From Roseospira navarrensis (GTDB taxonomy: Bacteria; Pseudomonadota; Alphaproteobacteria; Rhodospirillales; Rhodospirillaceae): a DNA stretch of 50,471 nt. Below the pieces are notes generated by a model, which searched no databases, was not told where the DNA came from, and saw only the letters and a list, made by a program, of their open reading frames with translations. Below, piece by piece: positions 16,601 through 25,457 of the stretch. Numbering within the stretch: the first letter of the stretch is position 1; every line of letters begins with the position of its first letter. The translations under genes and the position numbers were made by a program. The stretch is taken from assembly GCF_009601025.1 (NCBI RefSeq), contig NZ_WIVE01000031.1, forward strand, positions 1-50,471, read 5' to 3'.

Positions 16601-17342
16601 TGGCGGCGGTATCGGGCAGCAGAAGATTGGCCTGCAGCGAGGTGTCCCGGCCCGGGGAGACGGTGCCGGCCAGGATGTCGAAGGCCACCGGGGTGGCCGC
16701 CACCTCGGCATCGCCGGACAGCCGCACCGGCCCGCGCAGGCTTTCCGCCGACAGGTCCATGCGGATCGCCTCGGCGCGAAACTCGGCGCCGCTCGCCTGG
16801 TTCTTGAAGACCGCCAGACCGTTTTCGATGCGCACGCTGTCCAGGCGGACGGTCAGGCCGCCACCGGAGAGGCCGGGCGCCGCGCCGTCCTCACCCGAGC
16901 CTGCGCCCGAGGAGCCGGGCACGGCCGGGTCGGCGATGGCCGCGCCGTTGCCCGGTCCGCCGAAGGTCCAGTTGGCGCGGCCGTCCTGCAGCCGCTCGAA
17001 CAGCACGACCGGGTCGATCACCCGGATCGAGCGCACCCGGATCTCGCCGGAGAGCAGCGGGGCCAGGTCCACGGCCACCTTCAGCGCGCCGATGCGGGCC
17101 ATGTCGCGGGTGGAGCCGCCGGGGACGTTGCCCAGGCGCACGCCCTCCACCGACAGCGTGGGGGCGGGCAGAATCCGGAAGGACAGATCGCCGTCGATGC
17201 CCACGGGCCGGCCGGTGGCGGCGGCGATGCGATCGGCGATCCGTTCCCGCCACGGGTTCCAGTCGATGAACGACGGGGCCACCAGCGCGGCGCCCAGCGC
17301 CACGACCAGCAGGATCCCCAGGATCAGAAGCAGCCTCTTCAC
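13698..17342 (-). CDS. large AsmA-family protein
   Basis: This 1,214-residue protein has an N-terminal membrane anchor (residues 2-22, KRLLLILGILLVVALG) followed by the conserved APSFIDWNPWRERI and a DLSFRILPAPTLSVEGVRLGN segment that opens the AsmA domain. AsmA-like proteins (AsmA, TamB, YhdP) form long hydrophobic-grooved beta structures across the periplasm and are implicated in phospholipid transport to the outer membrane. The middle and C-terminus are repetitive beta-strand-rich units. An Ala/Pro/Glu-rich acidic linker encoded at about 15590-15660 contains 9-bp tandem repeats (TTCCGCAGG). The GTG at 17342 has a GGGAGAG ribosome binding site. The long open frame on the opposite strand is a shadow of this GC-rich gene. 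Confidence 0.9.
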   Translation of the reverse strand: MKRLLLILGILLVVALGAALVAPSFIDWNPWRERIADRIAAATGRPVGIDGDLSFRILPAPTLSVEGVRLGNVPGGSTRDMARIGALKVAVDLAPLLSGEIRVRSIRVIDPVVLFERLQDGRANWTFGGPGNGAAIADPAVPGSSGAGSGEDGAAPGLSGGGLTVRLDSVRIENGLAVFKNQASGAEFRAEAIRMDLSAESLRGPVRLSGDAEVAATPVAFDILAGTVSPGRDTSLQANLLLPDTAATLELSGSVAGLGGSRPTFSGEGLAAGDSLTATLAALGGGDALPPRVAALAGRPFSVEGALTLAVGSGGPEGTLSDLQVALGEAEARGTLSVALEGTGGGPAIDAHIRLRALDVDAWLAAAPDPAPETAEPDAAPSLETTQPPEAPTDEPASPPAGTAFALPPALSARVNLTADALTWRGEVVRQISLDARLTDGVLTVAEAGAALPGASRVGMDGTLTARDGRPTVSATVSATAGNLREVLAWLRVPVQDVPDDRLRAFSLSTQVEGDPAALRLNDLDLTLDTTRATGALALRPGDRLGLGVNLSVDTLNLDAYRPATQPAAAAEPAEPAETAEADPAADGAPAETAPAQSAAQALEAAFAPLAPLNDVDANIRLSFGTLTVDALPLTGVRAEGSLVDGRLTLATFEIERVAAARVTARGSLSGFGGTPRADALTVTVAADDPTRSARLLRTELPPALRDLGAITQSVTLTGTPQAVDITTATRTPDGGLDTNGRIEDPLGAAPTYDLAIDLRHPEAVRLVRLFAPAYAPAGAPLGPVALTTQARGDLDTVTLDGLDLRVGDTRVTGQARVTLSGGRPHVAAGLSTTRLPIDAFLPPRREARRPETPAPGAARVIPAAFVGRAAVPAPSADAAARPVAWSTAPIDLSALTLLDADIALRSTALVYAGTALDNADITARLADGVLRVERLTGQLYGGDASGTLTVVAGSPASYDLDLEVSGFDVGRLPGLDGAVGSAGTGRLVLDLAGAGTSMADLVRAVTGDGTLSLADLDVRAGQVRGTALAGVLEPIGALNDLAGSVLGDLDRAQRLADLDGRFTIDDGRLAFDPLRLVSALYEGEFSGVVDLIGWTVDASGVADLSDSPLQNALGRVIRLPDTLPIAVRGDLDAPTVTLQTGRLRLDRDTLEDEAGRLLRGLLPEGGDEPGGDEPAEAPPTDTQAAPAPAEPPPAAPTPDQIIDDLLRGLIPRE

Positions 17343-17695
17343 CGACAACGCTCTCCCGCGCGGTCCCCGGGCGCACGAAGTGCGCGCGGCGCCGGGGGGT
17401 GGTCCGGACAACACCGGGATGGTACCCGGATTTCCCAAGACGGCAAAAGTAGCCGGGACTCCGTGGCCACAGGGTCCCGGAGGCGTGGTTTTGGTGCAAC
17501 AGTCCCCCGCGTCAACCGGGCATCGGTCCGACCGGGTCGCCGGGGCCCGCCTTGTTCCCGCAGCAGACCATTTTCCGGTTCCGGCGGCGGGTGCGGCGTG
17601 ATAGACGCTGGGTCCCGCTTCGGGGGGCGGCCGCGTCGCCGGCCGGCCCGCCGGCGCGGCCCACCCGTTCCCTGACCGCACCGTGGGACGCCCCC
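17343..17695. other. 353-bp divergent intergenic region between the AsmA gene and accA
   Basis: No gene is supported. It must hold the promoters of both genes. One hairpin with arms CCGGGACTC-like and GGGTCCCGG flanks TGGCCACA near 17453-17480. No clear -35/-10 pair or riboswitch could be recognised. Confidence 0.5.
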
Positions 17696-18649
<954 letters not shown>

Positions 18650-18704
18650 CGCGGACGGGCCTGCCGGATCGGGGCCTGTTCCTCCGATCCGGAAAGGCCC
18701 CGCC

Positions 18705-19238
18705 ATGACCGAGACCCAGTCCCGCCCGGCCCTGTCCATCCTGGAGCGCCGCCGCATCGAGGCGGAGTTCGCCCGCGAGATCCATGACTCCATGGTCGCG
18801 CACGTGGGCGAAGAGGCCGCCCGGGCCATCCTGACCGATGCCGTCACCCGCATGGCCGAGCGCACCGGCGCCGCCATGGCGGCCGAGGACCGCGCGCACG
18901 GGCCGGTCACCCTGGAAACCTTCGCCGAGCGCCTGAAGCTTTGGCAGCAGGACGACGCCCTGTCGCTGGAGGTCCTTGACCGCGCACCCGACCGGCTCGA
19001 CTTCAATGTGGTGCGCTGCCGCTACGCCGAGCTGTACGAGGACCTGGGCGTGCGCGGCATCGGGGACATCCTGTCGTGCAATCGCGACGGGCAGTTCATC
19101 TGCGGCTACGATCCGCGCATGACCCTGACCCGCACCCAGACCATCATGAAGGGCGCCTCCCACTGCGATTTCCGGTACCGCATGGAGGCCATGGAGGCAG
19201 AGGACGCGCCCGCCAGCCCGAAGGAGGGGACCCGATGA
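18705..19238 (+). CDS. L-2-amino-thiazoline-4-carboxylic acid hydrolase-like protein
   Basis: The 177-residue product fits the L-2-amino-thiazoline-4-carboxylic acid (L-ATC) hydrolase family, which opens the thiazoline ring of L-ATC to N-carbamoyl-L-cysteine. Typical features are the mid-protein ALSLEVL.R....DFNVVRCRYAELY region, the CNRDGQFICGYDP segment and the C-terminal GASHCDFRY signature. A 9-bp perfect hairpin (18664-18672 with 18684-18692) precedes the ribosome binding site. The stop overlaps the start of the M20 amidohydrolase by four bases (ATGA). That coupling suggests a two-step route to cysteine or a related amino acid; the substrate is inferred. Confidence 0.75.
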   Translation: MTETQSRPALSILERRRIEAEFAREIHDSMVAHVGEEAARAILTDAVTRMAERTGAAMAAEDRAHGPVTLETFAERLKLWQQDDALSLEVLDRAPDRLDFNVVRCRYAELYEDLGVRGIGDILSCNRDGQFICGYDPRMTLTRTQTIMKGASHCDFRYRMEAMEAEDAPASPKEGTR

Positions 19239-20425
19239 CCCACACGGGACCGATCGACCGCATCGAGGCCCTGCGCCCCGAGATGCAGGCCTGGCGTCGC
19301 GACATCCACGCCCACCCGGAAATCGCCTATCAGGAGGAACGCACCAGCCGGTTCGTGGCCGAGCGACTCCGCGCCTGGGGCCTGGAGGTCCACACCGGCC
19401 TGGGCGTGACCGGCGTGGTCGGCACCCTGACGGGCCGCCAGCCCGGCGCCCGCGCCATCGGCCTGCGCGCCGACATGGATGCGCTGCCCTTGCAGGAGGC
19501 CAACACCTTCGAGCACCGCTCGCGCCATGACGGCCGGATGCACGCCTGCGGCCACGACGGCCACACCGCCATGCTGCTGGGCGCGGCCAAGGCGCTGGCC
19601 GAGGCGCCCGACTTCGCCGGCACCGTCCACTTCATCTTCCAGCCCGCCGAGGAGGGCGAGGCCGGCGCCCGCGCCATGATCGAGGACGGCCTGTTCCAGC
19701 GCTTCCCCGTGGAGTCGGTGTGGGGCCTGCACAACTGGCCGGGCCTGGACGTGGGCAGGTTCGACGTGCGGCCCGGCCCCATCATGGGCGCCACCGACAC
19801 GTTCAAGATCACCCTGACCGGCCACGGCGGGCACGGCGCCATGCCGCATCTGGGCACCGACGTGGTGGCGGCGGCGGCGGCCCTGGTGGGCTCGCTGCAG
19901 ACCATCGTCTCGCGCGCCATCAGCCCCATCGACGCCGGGGTGGTCTCGGTGACCATGATGCACGGCGGCGAGGCCTTCAACGCCATCCCGTCCACCATGA
20001 CCCTGGGCGGCACGGCGCGCGCGCTGACGCAGGACGTCCAGGACACCATCGAGCGGCGCATGGGCGAGATGGTCCACCACATCGCCGCCGCGCACGGGGT
20101 CAAGGGCGCGTTTCATTACCAGCGGCGCTACCCCGCGACGGTCAACTGGCCGGACGAGACCGCGCTCGCGGTCGAGGTCATGCGCTCCATCGTCGGCCAC
20201 GACAACGTGGATCCGGACGGCCTGCCGACCATGGGCGGCGAGGACTTCGCCTTCATGCTGCAGGAAAAGCCGGGCTGTTACGTCCGCCTGGGCGCGGGGC
20301 CGGGCCAGTCGGGCTGCATGCTCCACAACACCGGGTACGACTTCAACGACGACATCCTGACCCTGGGCGCGACCTATTGGGTGCGGCTGGTGCATCGCCT
20401 GCTGGGCGGAGACTCCGCGGGCTGA
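19235..20425 (+). CDS. M20D-family amidohydrolase (hippurate/N-acyl amino acid hydrolase type)
   Basis: The 396-residue enzyme has the metal-centre signature of M20D peptidases: RRDIHAHPE (21-29), DMDALP (80-85), HACGHDGH with C105 and H107, FQPAEEG with the acidic pair E139/E140, and H166 in GLHNWPG. The dimerisation/lid domain occupies about 185-295. Such enzymes cleave N-acyl groups from amino acids, and some act on N-carbamoyl compounds. A very strong AAGGAGG ribosome binding site (19221-19227) sits inside the end of the preceding gene. Coupling to the L-ATC-hydrolase-like protein suggests it acts on that product, but the annotation alone supports only a generic N-acyl-amino-acid hydrolase. 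Confidence 0.9.
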   Translation: MTHTGPIDRIEALRPEMQAWRRDIHAHPEIAYQEERTSRFVAERLRAWGLEVHTGLGVTGVVGTLTGRQPGARAIGLRADMDALPLQEANTFEHRSRHDGRMHACGHDGHTAMLLGAAKALAEAPDFAGTVHFIFQPAEEGEAGARAMIEDGLFQRFPVESVWGLHNWPGLDVGRFDVRPGPIMGATDTFKITLTGHGGHGAMPHLGTDVVAAAAALVGSLQTIVSRAISPIDAGVVSVTMMHGGEAFNAIPSTMTLGGTARALTQDVQDTIERRMGEMVHHIAAAHGVKGAFHYQRRYPATVNWPDETALAVEVMRSIVGHDNVDPDGLPTMGGEDFAFMLQEKPGCYVRLGAGPGQSGCMLHNTGYDFNDDILTLGATYWVRLVHRLLGGDSAG

Positions 20426-20782
20426 TCGCCCCGCCCCGACCCCGCGGAAGACCCGCCGGACCGGCGCGCGGCGGCGGGCGGTTCGGCGTCGCCGCGGGGC
20501 CGGCTCAGGCGGCTTCTGTGCGCACACCGCCAGCCCTCTGATTCCGCTGCCGAAATCGCCGTCAGGCGCGGCGGCGTGCACAAGACCCGATACGAAGTGT
20601 TGCGCCGCCGCCACGCCCCTTGCATTTGCGTGCTTCCTCGGCAGCACCAGCGTTGACGAAACCGGCTGCCGCATGGCTTTATCCGAATGCGAACCCGGCG
20701 AGACCGGCGGGAATTCTGCCTTTCGGTCCAGCTCCCAGATAAACTGGGCCGCAACAGTCAGGCGAGAGTGAGAGGAGAAGTC
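20426..20782 (+). promoter_or_regulatory. 357-bp leader region of the porin gene with a candidate promoter
   Basis: There is no gene here. A possible sigma-70 promoter is TTGACG at 20653-20658 and CTTTAT at 20677-20682, spacing 18, about 100 bp before the porin start; it is the best match in the gap but not compelling. An AGAGGAGAAG ribosome binding site precedes the ATG. Upstream sequence is GC-rich with several small palindromes. Confidence 0.35.
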
Positions 20783-21808
20783 ATGAAAAAGGTCCTTTTC
20801 GGCACGACGGCCCTGATTGCCGCTGCCTCCTTCGCGGGCTCGGCCTATGCGCAGCCGATTGAGCTGAGCATCGGCGGCAAGCAGGAAATGTTCTTCGGCT
20901 TCGGCGACGTGAACGACAACGCCGGTGAAGAGTGGTCCAACACCGGCATGGCCACCGACACCGAGCTGTACTTCACCGGCTCGACCACCCTGGACAACGG
21001 CATCACCGTGCGTGCCATCATCCAGCTCGAGGCCGAGGACAACGGCGACCGCAACGCCGACGAGCAGGCCATCCAGCTCTCCGGCGGCTTCGGCGCCCTG
21101 CAGATCGGTCAGCGTCAGGGCTACGTCGGCCAGATGCAGTACACCTCCCCGAACGCCGGCGGCGTCGTGGGCTGGGACGACTACGAAGGCTGGCTGGAGT
21201 TCAGCCGCAACGTCGGTGACAACTACTACACCGACGACGACCTGAGCGTGTCGTACGTCACCCCGTCGTTCTTCGGCTTCTCCGCGGCCGGCACCTACGC
21301 CCCGGACAGCTCCAACAACGACGACAGCGCCTTCGAAGAGTGGAACACCACGGGTTCCGCCTACAAGGACCTGATGGCCGTCGGTCTCGCCTTCGACAAC
21401 GAGTTCAGCGGCGTCGGCATCCACGCGGACGTGACCTACAACTACCAGTTCGGCCCGGGTGCGACCAACGATCGCCAGCTGGTCCGTGGTGGCGCGGCCG
21501 TGTCCTACATGGGCTTCGAGGTCGGCGGTGCGTACGGTCACTGGCTGGTTGACGGCACCGACAACGACGCCGAGTTCTGGAACGCTGGCGCCAGCTACCA
21601 GAACGGCCCGTACGGCGTGGCCTTCGTCTACCAGAGCGGCTGGTACGACGCCGGCAACGTGGATCAGGACAGCTTCCAGTTCTCCGGCAACTACGCGCTG
21701 GGTCCGGGCATCGACCTGGGCGCCGCCGTGTTCCACGGCAACGAGGAGCGCGCCGGTCCCGACCGTGAGACCACGGGTGCTCTGATGGCGATCGGCCTGT
21801 ACTTCTAA
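20783..21808 (+). CDS. outer membrane porin (Gram-negative trimeric porin family)
   Basis: The 341-residue protein starts with a clear Sec signal peptide (MKKVLFGTTALIAAASFAGSAYA, cleavage after about residue 23) and ends in LYF, with the terminal Phe that outer membrane porins need for assembly. The mature part is rich in alternating beta strands, aromatic girdle residues, and Asp/Asn-rich loops, as in alphaproteobacterial general porins. Codon use is strongly biased towards preferred codons (for example AAC, GGC, ATC), as expected for a highly expressed gene. It has its own leader and a strong intrinsic terminator, so it is monocistronic. Confidence 0.92.
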   Translation: MKKVLFGTTALIAAASFAGSAYAQPIELSIGGKQEMFFGFGDVNDNAGEEWSNTGMATDTELYFTGSTTLDNGITVRAIIQLEAEDNGDRNADEQAIQLSGGFGALQIGQRQGYVGQMQYTSPNAGGVVGWDDYEGWLEFSRNVGDNYYTDDDLSVSYVTPSFFGFSAAGTYAPDSSNNDDSAFEEWNTTGSAYKDLMAVGLAFDNEFSGVGIHADVTYNYQFGPGATNDRQLVRGGAAVSYMGFEVGGAYGHWLVDGTDNDAEFWNAGASYQNGPYGVAFVYQSGWYDAGNVDQDSFQFSGNYALGPGIDLGAAVFHGNEERAGPDRETTGALMAIGLYF

Positions 21809-21854
21809 GGCTGATGGACATCTGCGGGGATCCTTCGGGATCCCCGACCGGAAG

Positions 21855-21880
21855 GGAGGAGCCTCGGCTCCTCCTTTTTC
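21855..21880 (+). terminator. intrinsic terminator of the porin gene
   Basis: A 9-bp perfect stem (GGAGGAGCC at 21855-21863 and GGCTCCTCC at 21866-21874) with a two-base loop is followed by TTTTTC. A second palindrome, GGGGATCC/GGATCCCC, lies about 30 bp upstream. The hairpin lies 46 bp after the porin stop. Confidence 0.9.
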
Positions 21881-22037
21881 GTTTGCGCGGGGTTCGTTCG
21901 GGTGGGGTCGATCCGCCGGGGTGGCACCCAGGGCAACGGGCTCAGGGGAACGGCATCGCTCTTCCAGGTCTTTGCAGCGGGTCGGAGACCTGCGCGCGGT
22001 GCCAGATTTGAAGAATGGGCGCCCCAAGGGCGCCCGG

Positions 22038-22070
22038 GGCGGGTGAGTCGCACTCACCCGCCGTTGGTAT
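22038..22070 (-). repeat. solo end of the ATACCAACGGC MITE family
   Basis: Read on the minus strand it is ATACCAACGGCGGGTGAGT, then a CGC spacer, then ACTCACCCGCC. It is the same terminal module as the left ends of 23148-23296 and 26482-26644. The middle and other end are absent. It is preceded by a GGGCGCC/GGCGCCC hairpin at about 22017-22035. Confidence 0.75.
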
Positions 22071-22102
22071 AAAGCCGCCCCTCTGCTCAGCGCCGCTCCG
22101 GT

Positions 22103-23080
22103 TCAGCCGCCGGAGATCTGCGCGGCCTTGTTCACCAGGACTTCGGCCTGCTTGATCGAGGCGATGTCGATCAGCTTGCCATCCAGGGTCACCGCGCCCT
22201 GGCCGGCGCGCTTGGCGTCTTCCATGGCCTGCAGGATGGCCTTGGCCTTGCCGATCTCCGCCTCGGACGGCGAGAAGATGTCGTTGGCCAGGTCGATCTG
22301 GGTCGGGTGGATGGCCCACTTGCCCTCGCAGCCCAGCACCATGGCCCGGCGCGCCTGGGCGGTGTAGCCGTCCTGGTCCTTGATGTCGCCGAAGGGGCCG
22401 TCCACCGGGCGCAGTCCGTGGGCGCGCGCCGCCACCACCATGCGGGCGATGGCGTAATGCCACATGTCGCCCCAGTGATAGGCGCGGCTGCCGTCCTCCA
22501 GGGTGTCGGTCAGCACGCCGTAATTGGGGTTCGGCCCGCCGATGCCGACGGTGGCGGCCTTGGTCGAGGCCGCATAATCCGCGACGCCGAAGTGCAGGCT
22601 CTCGTTGCGCTTGGAGGCGGCGGCGATGGCGTCGATGTTGGCCATGCCGAGGGCCGATTCGATAATCATCTCCAGGCCGATGCGCTTCTTGGCGCCGGTC
22701 GCGGCCTCGATCTGCGAAATCAGGCAGTCCACCGTGTAGACATCGGCGGCGGTGCCCACCTTGGGGATCATGACGAGGTCCAGCGTGTCGGGCGCGCCCT
22801 CCAGCACCTCGACCAGGTCCCGATACATGTAATGGGTGTCCAGGCCGTTGATCCGCATGGAGATCGTCTTGCCGCTCCAGTCCAGATCGTTCAGGGCCTG
22901 GATGACGTTCTTGCGCGCCTTGGCCTTTTCGTCCGGCGCAACGGCGTCCTCCAGGTCCAGGAAGACCACGTCGGCGCTGCTCTGCGCGGCCTTTTCCAGG
23001 AAGCGGGGGCTGGACCCCGGCACCGCCAGTTCGGAACGGTTCAGGCGCGCGGGGGCCTGCTCGAAGACGGTGAAACTCAT
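22103..23080 (-). CDS. mcl1: L-malyl-CoA/beta-methylmalyl-CoA lyase
   Basis: The 325-residue protein is a CitE-like lyase. It has RSELAVPGSSPRFLEKAAQ at the N-terminus, DVVFLDLEDAVAPDEK with the metal-binding acidic residues, SMRINGLDT, and GLEMIIESALGMANID, which also contributes a metal ligand. The C-terminus has GCEGKWAIHPTQI. Length and sequence fit the malyl-CoA lyase that cleaves L-malyl-CoA and beta-methylmalyl-CoA to glyoxylate plus acetyl- or propionyl-CoA in the ethylmalonyl-CoA pathway of purple bacteria and in the serine cycle. A TTGGAGGT ribosome binding site precedes the ATG. No other pathway gene is adjacent; the IclR regulator lies divergently beyond a repeat region. Confidence 0.9.
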   Translation of the reverse strand: MSFTVFEQAPARLNRSELAVPGSSPRFLEKAAQSSADVVFLDLEDAVAPDEKAKARKNVIQALNDLDWSGKTISMRINGLDTHYMYRDLVEVLEGAPDTLDLVMIPKVGTAADVYTVDCLISQIEAATGAKKRIGLEMIIESALGMANIDAIAAASKRNESLHFGVADYAASTKAATVGIGGPNPNYGVLTDTLEDGSRAYHWGDMWHYAIARMVVAARAHGLRPVDGPFGDIKDQDGYTAQARRAMVLGCEGKWAIHPTQIDLANDIFSPSEAEIGKAKAILQAMEDAKRAGQGAVTLDGKLIDIASIKQAEVLVNKAAQISGG

Positions 23081-23147
23081 GACGGACCTCCAAGTTCTTG
23101 GCGGGCCGGAATGGCCGCCGGTCGGCCTCCGGTCCCCTGTTTGAATG

Positions 23148-23296
23148 ATACCAGCGGCGGGTGAGTGTGACTCACCCGCCCAGCGGCACCGGCCCTCTCC
23201 CCCACCCGGCTACCCACGACAGTATCCTTGGGGTGGCCGGGTGGGGGAGAGGGCCGGCTACGGACTACAACGGTCATCGTCAGATGCCGTTGGTAT
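23148..23296 (+). mobile_element. 149-bp MITE-like palindromic element, copy A
   Basis: The ends are ATACCAGCGGC (23148-23158) and GCCGTTGGTAT (23286-23296), which are inverted repeats with one mismatch. Inside are GGCGGGTGAGT/ACTCACCCGCC (11-bp arms, 3-base loop) and a longer stem with arms of about 18 bp beginning CCCTCTCCCCCACCCGG and ending GGGTGGGGGAGAGGG. Copy B at 26482-26644 shares ends and both hairpins. No transposase gene is encoded. Confidence 0.85.
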
Positions 23297-23412
23297 GACT
23301 CTGCATCCGACCCGTTGGGACGGGTGGGATGCAGCCGGCCCGACCGGGCCGGCGCGGCGCAGCCGCGTCACGCCTTGATCCTGACGGGTCAGGATCAAGG
23401 CAAACCAATATG
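23297..23412. repeat. palindromic element adjoining MITE copy A
   Basis: A 13-bp perfect stem, GCCTTGATCCTGA (23372-23384) with TCAGGATCAAGGC (23389-23401) and a CGGG loop, is followed by AAACCAATATGA. The hairpin closely resembles the one at 8926-8957 in loop and flanks. A GCATCC/GGATGC palindrome lies upstream (about 23303-23353). It may be the right half of a larger composite element. Confidence 0.6.
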
Positions 23413-23576
23413 AATGGCTTTTCCACCATATGGAAATGACGGCATCGGACCCGGGTCCGCTCCGCCTATGCTGGGCGCCCGCCGCCAGAGACGGAAGGAC
23501 TGCCCATGCTGCACTGCCAAAACGCGCCTGACTATCACAGAGTCCGCCACTGCGGAAAGGCTCCAGGGGGCCTCGG

Positions 23577-24386
23577 GTGACCGGCGCGCCCCGGACCGGC
23601 CGGAGGAGCGAGGGCGGCGGCGTGCAGTCCGTGCGCCGCGCCATCGCCGTGCTGAAGGCGCTGGCGACCGCCGATGAGGGCCTGACCCTGACGGAGGTCT
23701 GCCAGGGGGTCGGTCTGCCGGCCTCCACCACGCACCGTCTGTTGACCACGCTGCAGGACGAGCGCTTCGCCCGCGTCGATCCGGCGACCGGGCTGTGGTC
23801 GGTGGGGGTGGAGGCGTTCAGCGTCGGCAACGGGTTCCTCCGCGCCCGCGATCTGGTGGCCATGGCCCGGCCGGAGATGCGTCAGCTCATGTATGACAGC
23901 GGCGAGACCGTGAACCTGGCGGTCGAGGACGACGGCCAGGCCACCTATCTCGCGCAGGTGGAATGCCGGGAGATGATGCGCGCCTTCGCCAAGCCGGGCG
24001 CGCGGGTGCCGCTGCACTGCTCGGGCGTGGGCAAGGCGCTGCTGGCGGCCACGGACGGGGCGACGGTGCGCCGCCTGCTGGCCGAGCGACCGCCGGTGCG
24101 GGCCACCGCGCATACGCTGGCCGACGAAGGCCGGCTGCTGGCGGACCTGGAGGCGACGCGCGCGCGCGGCTACGCCATCGACGATCAGGAGCACGCCATC
24201 GGCCTGCGCTGTGTGGCGGCCGCGATCCGCGACGAGCACGGCGCGCCGATGGCGGCGGTCTCGCTGTCCGGTCCCGCGGCGCGCATCACCGATGCGCGCG
24301 TGCCCGCGTTGGGGGCGCTGGTGGGCCGGGCGGCGCGGGCGCTGACCCTGCGCCTGGGCGGGGTGATCCCTGACGCCCCGGCTTAA
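23577..24386 (+). CDS. IclR-family transcriptional regulator
   Basis: The 269-residue protein has the IclR layout. An N-terminal winged helix-turn-helix (about 17-75) contains LTLTEVCQGVGLPASTTHRLLTTL, and a C-terminal effector-binding domain contains HCSGVGKALLA and GYAIDDQEHAIGLRCVAAAI, both family signatures. IclR proteins bind small carboxylates or aromatic acids and often control an adjacent operon. The start is a GTG at 23577; a short non-conserved leader of about 15 residues precedes the SVRRAIAVLKAL helix. It is divergent from mcl1 with 496 bp between them, so control of malyl-CoA lyase is possible but not shown. Its stop overlaps the converging nuclease gene by three bases. Confidence 0.92.
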   Translation: MTGAPRTGRRSEGGGVQSVRRAIAVLKALATADEGLTLTEVCQGVGLPASTTHRLLTTLQDERFARVDPATGLWSVGVEAFSVGNGFLRARDLVAMARPEMRQLMYDSGETVNLAVEDDGQATYLAQVECREMMRAFAKPGARVPLHCSGVGKALLAATDGATVRRLLAERPPVRATAHTLADEGRLLADLEATRARGYAIDDQEHAIGLRCVAAAIRDEHGAPMAAVSLSGPAARITDARVPALGALVGRAARALTLRLGGVIPDAPA

Positions 24387-25201
24387 TCCTCTCCCATCAA
24401 CACGGTGAAGGGGGACCGGCGCCAGCCGTTGGCCTCGGCCGTGTCGTCGCTGCAATAGCGGGTCACCACCGCGTCGTCCGGAATGTCGGCGTACCCGGGG
24501 TCGAGCGGCACCATGTAGATGCCGTGGCCGTCCGGGTTCATCAGCGCCTTGATGGGGCAGGGCGGCGCGGCCTCGGCCACCGGGTCGTCCGGCAGCCGGC
24601 CGCCCTTGCGCCAGCCGTGCGGGTGCACGAAGTCGGTGCCCCACACGCCCAGGCCGCCGGCGCGGGCGCTCTCTTCCGCCTCGCGGTAGCGCGCCGGGGC
24701 ATCGGCGAGCGTGACCGCCAGCCCCTGCGCCAGCAGGACCAGCGCCAGATCCTTCTTCTCGTCCAGGGCGCAGTTGGCGAAGCGCTTGTCGCCGCCATCG
24801 GCGGCCGTGGACTCCACTTGCCGACAGATCGGCGGTGTCAGGGACAGGCCGAGCAGGCGGTGCAGCGCGAACGCCGCATCCTTGCCGCAGGGCATCCAGC
24901 GCCCGGCGCGGCGGCACCGCTGGCCCAGTTCCGGTGCGTCGATGCCGTGCAGATGATAGACGCCGTCGGGTAGCTGGATGGTGTCGCCGTCGATGACCAC
25001 GGCATCCGGGCCGGCGGCCCGGGCCGGCGGGACCAGTCCGGCGGCCCCCGCGACCAGGCCCGCCAGTGCGGCGCCGGCGGCCGTCAGACCCACGGCCAGG
25101 GCAAGGGCGCGGAGACTCCAGCGCCGCACCCGCGGTCCGCCCGGGGGCGTGCGGGCCGTACGAGGTCTGCCGCCCGCTTTTCCGTGTGCCCCCGTGTCCA
25201 T
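24383..25201 (-). CDS. membrane-anchored or secreted thermonuclease-like (SNase) protein
   Basis: The 272-residue protein has a basic N-terminus (about 35 residues), a hydrophobic segment (about 36-65, ending at an AxA-like site PARA), and a staphylococcal-nuclease-like OB fold. The nuclease motifs are VIDGDTIQL, LHGIDAPELGQRC and the later AEESARAGGLGVWG. Conserved Asp and Glu residues of the calcium site (DGDT and DAPE) are present. Extra cysteine pairs (CRRAGRWMPC, ICRQ, ANCALDE) are common in the alphaproteobacterial version. About 60 C-terminal residues past the nuclease domain, with PPCPIKALMNPDGHGIYMVP, look like an excalibur-type or other added module. The start ATG at 25201 has a GGGAG site. 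It converges with the IclR gene. Confidence 0.85.
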   Translation of the reverse strand: MDTGAHGKAGGRPRTARTPPGGPRVRRWSLRALALAVGLTAAGAALAGLVAGAAGLVPPARAAGPDAVVIDGDTIQLPDGVYHLHGIDAPELGQRCRRAGRWMPCGKDAAFALHRLLGLSLTPPICRQVESTAADGGDKRFANCALDEKKDLALVLLAQGLAVTLADAPARYREAEESARAGGLGVWGTDFVHPHGWRKGGRLPDDPVAEAAPPCPIKALMNPDGHGIYMVPLDPGYADIPDDAVVTRYCSDDTAEANGWRRSPFTVLMGED

Positions 25202-25457
25202 GATCGGCGTGCTCCCGTCGTCTTCGGTCCGGTCCCGTACCGGCGCGATCGGAAGGCGCGACTCCCGATCCGCAACCAATCTCCCACCCATGTGGTCACT
25301 TTAGGGCCGACATGGGGCGGCGTCCATAGACCCGCCGGGCGATTCGGGTGCGCGCCGGGGGTTTTCGCGCCGCCCGGCGCGCGGTACATGGTCCGGGTCC
25401 ATCGGGGCGGCGCGACCCGCTCGCCACGTCAGCCCACAGTCCGGAGGTGCCCCGCCC

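Larger units (their letters stand above)
23081..23576. other. 496-bp gene-free region filled with palindromic repeats
   Basis: The divergent gap between mcl1 and the IclR gene holds a full MITE-like element (23148-23296), an adjoining palindromic element ending at about 23412, and about 160 bp with no recognised structure (23413-23576) that presumably contains the IclR promoter. Confidence 0.7.

Noticed and set aside
19106-22057. 983-codon minus-strand open frame opposite the amidohydrolase and porin genes
   Set aside because: It is antisense to two clear genes, one with a signal peptide and strong codon bias; no homology features are visible.
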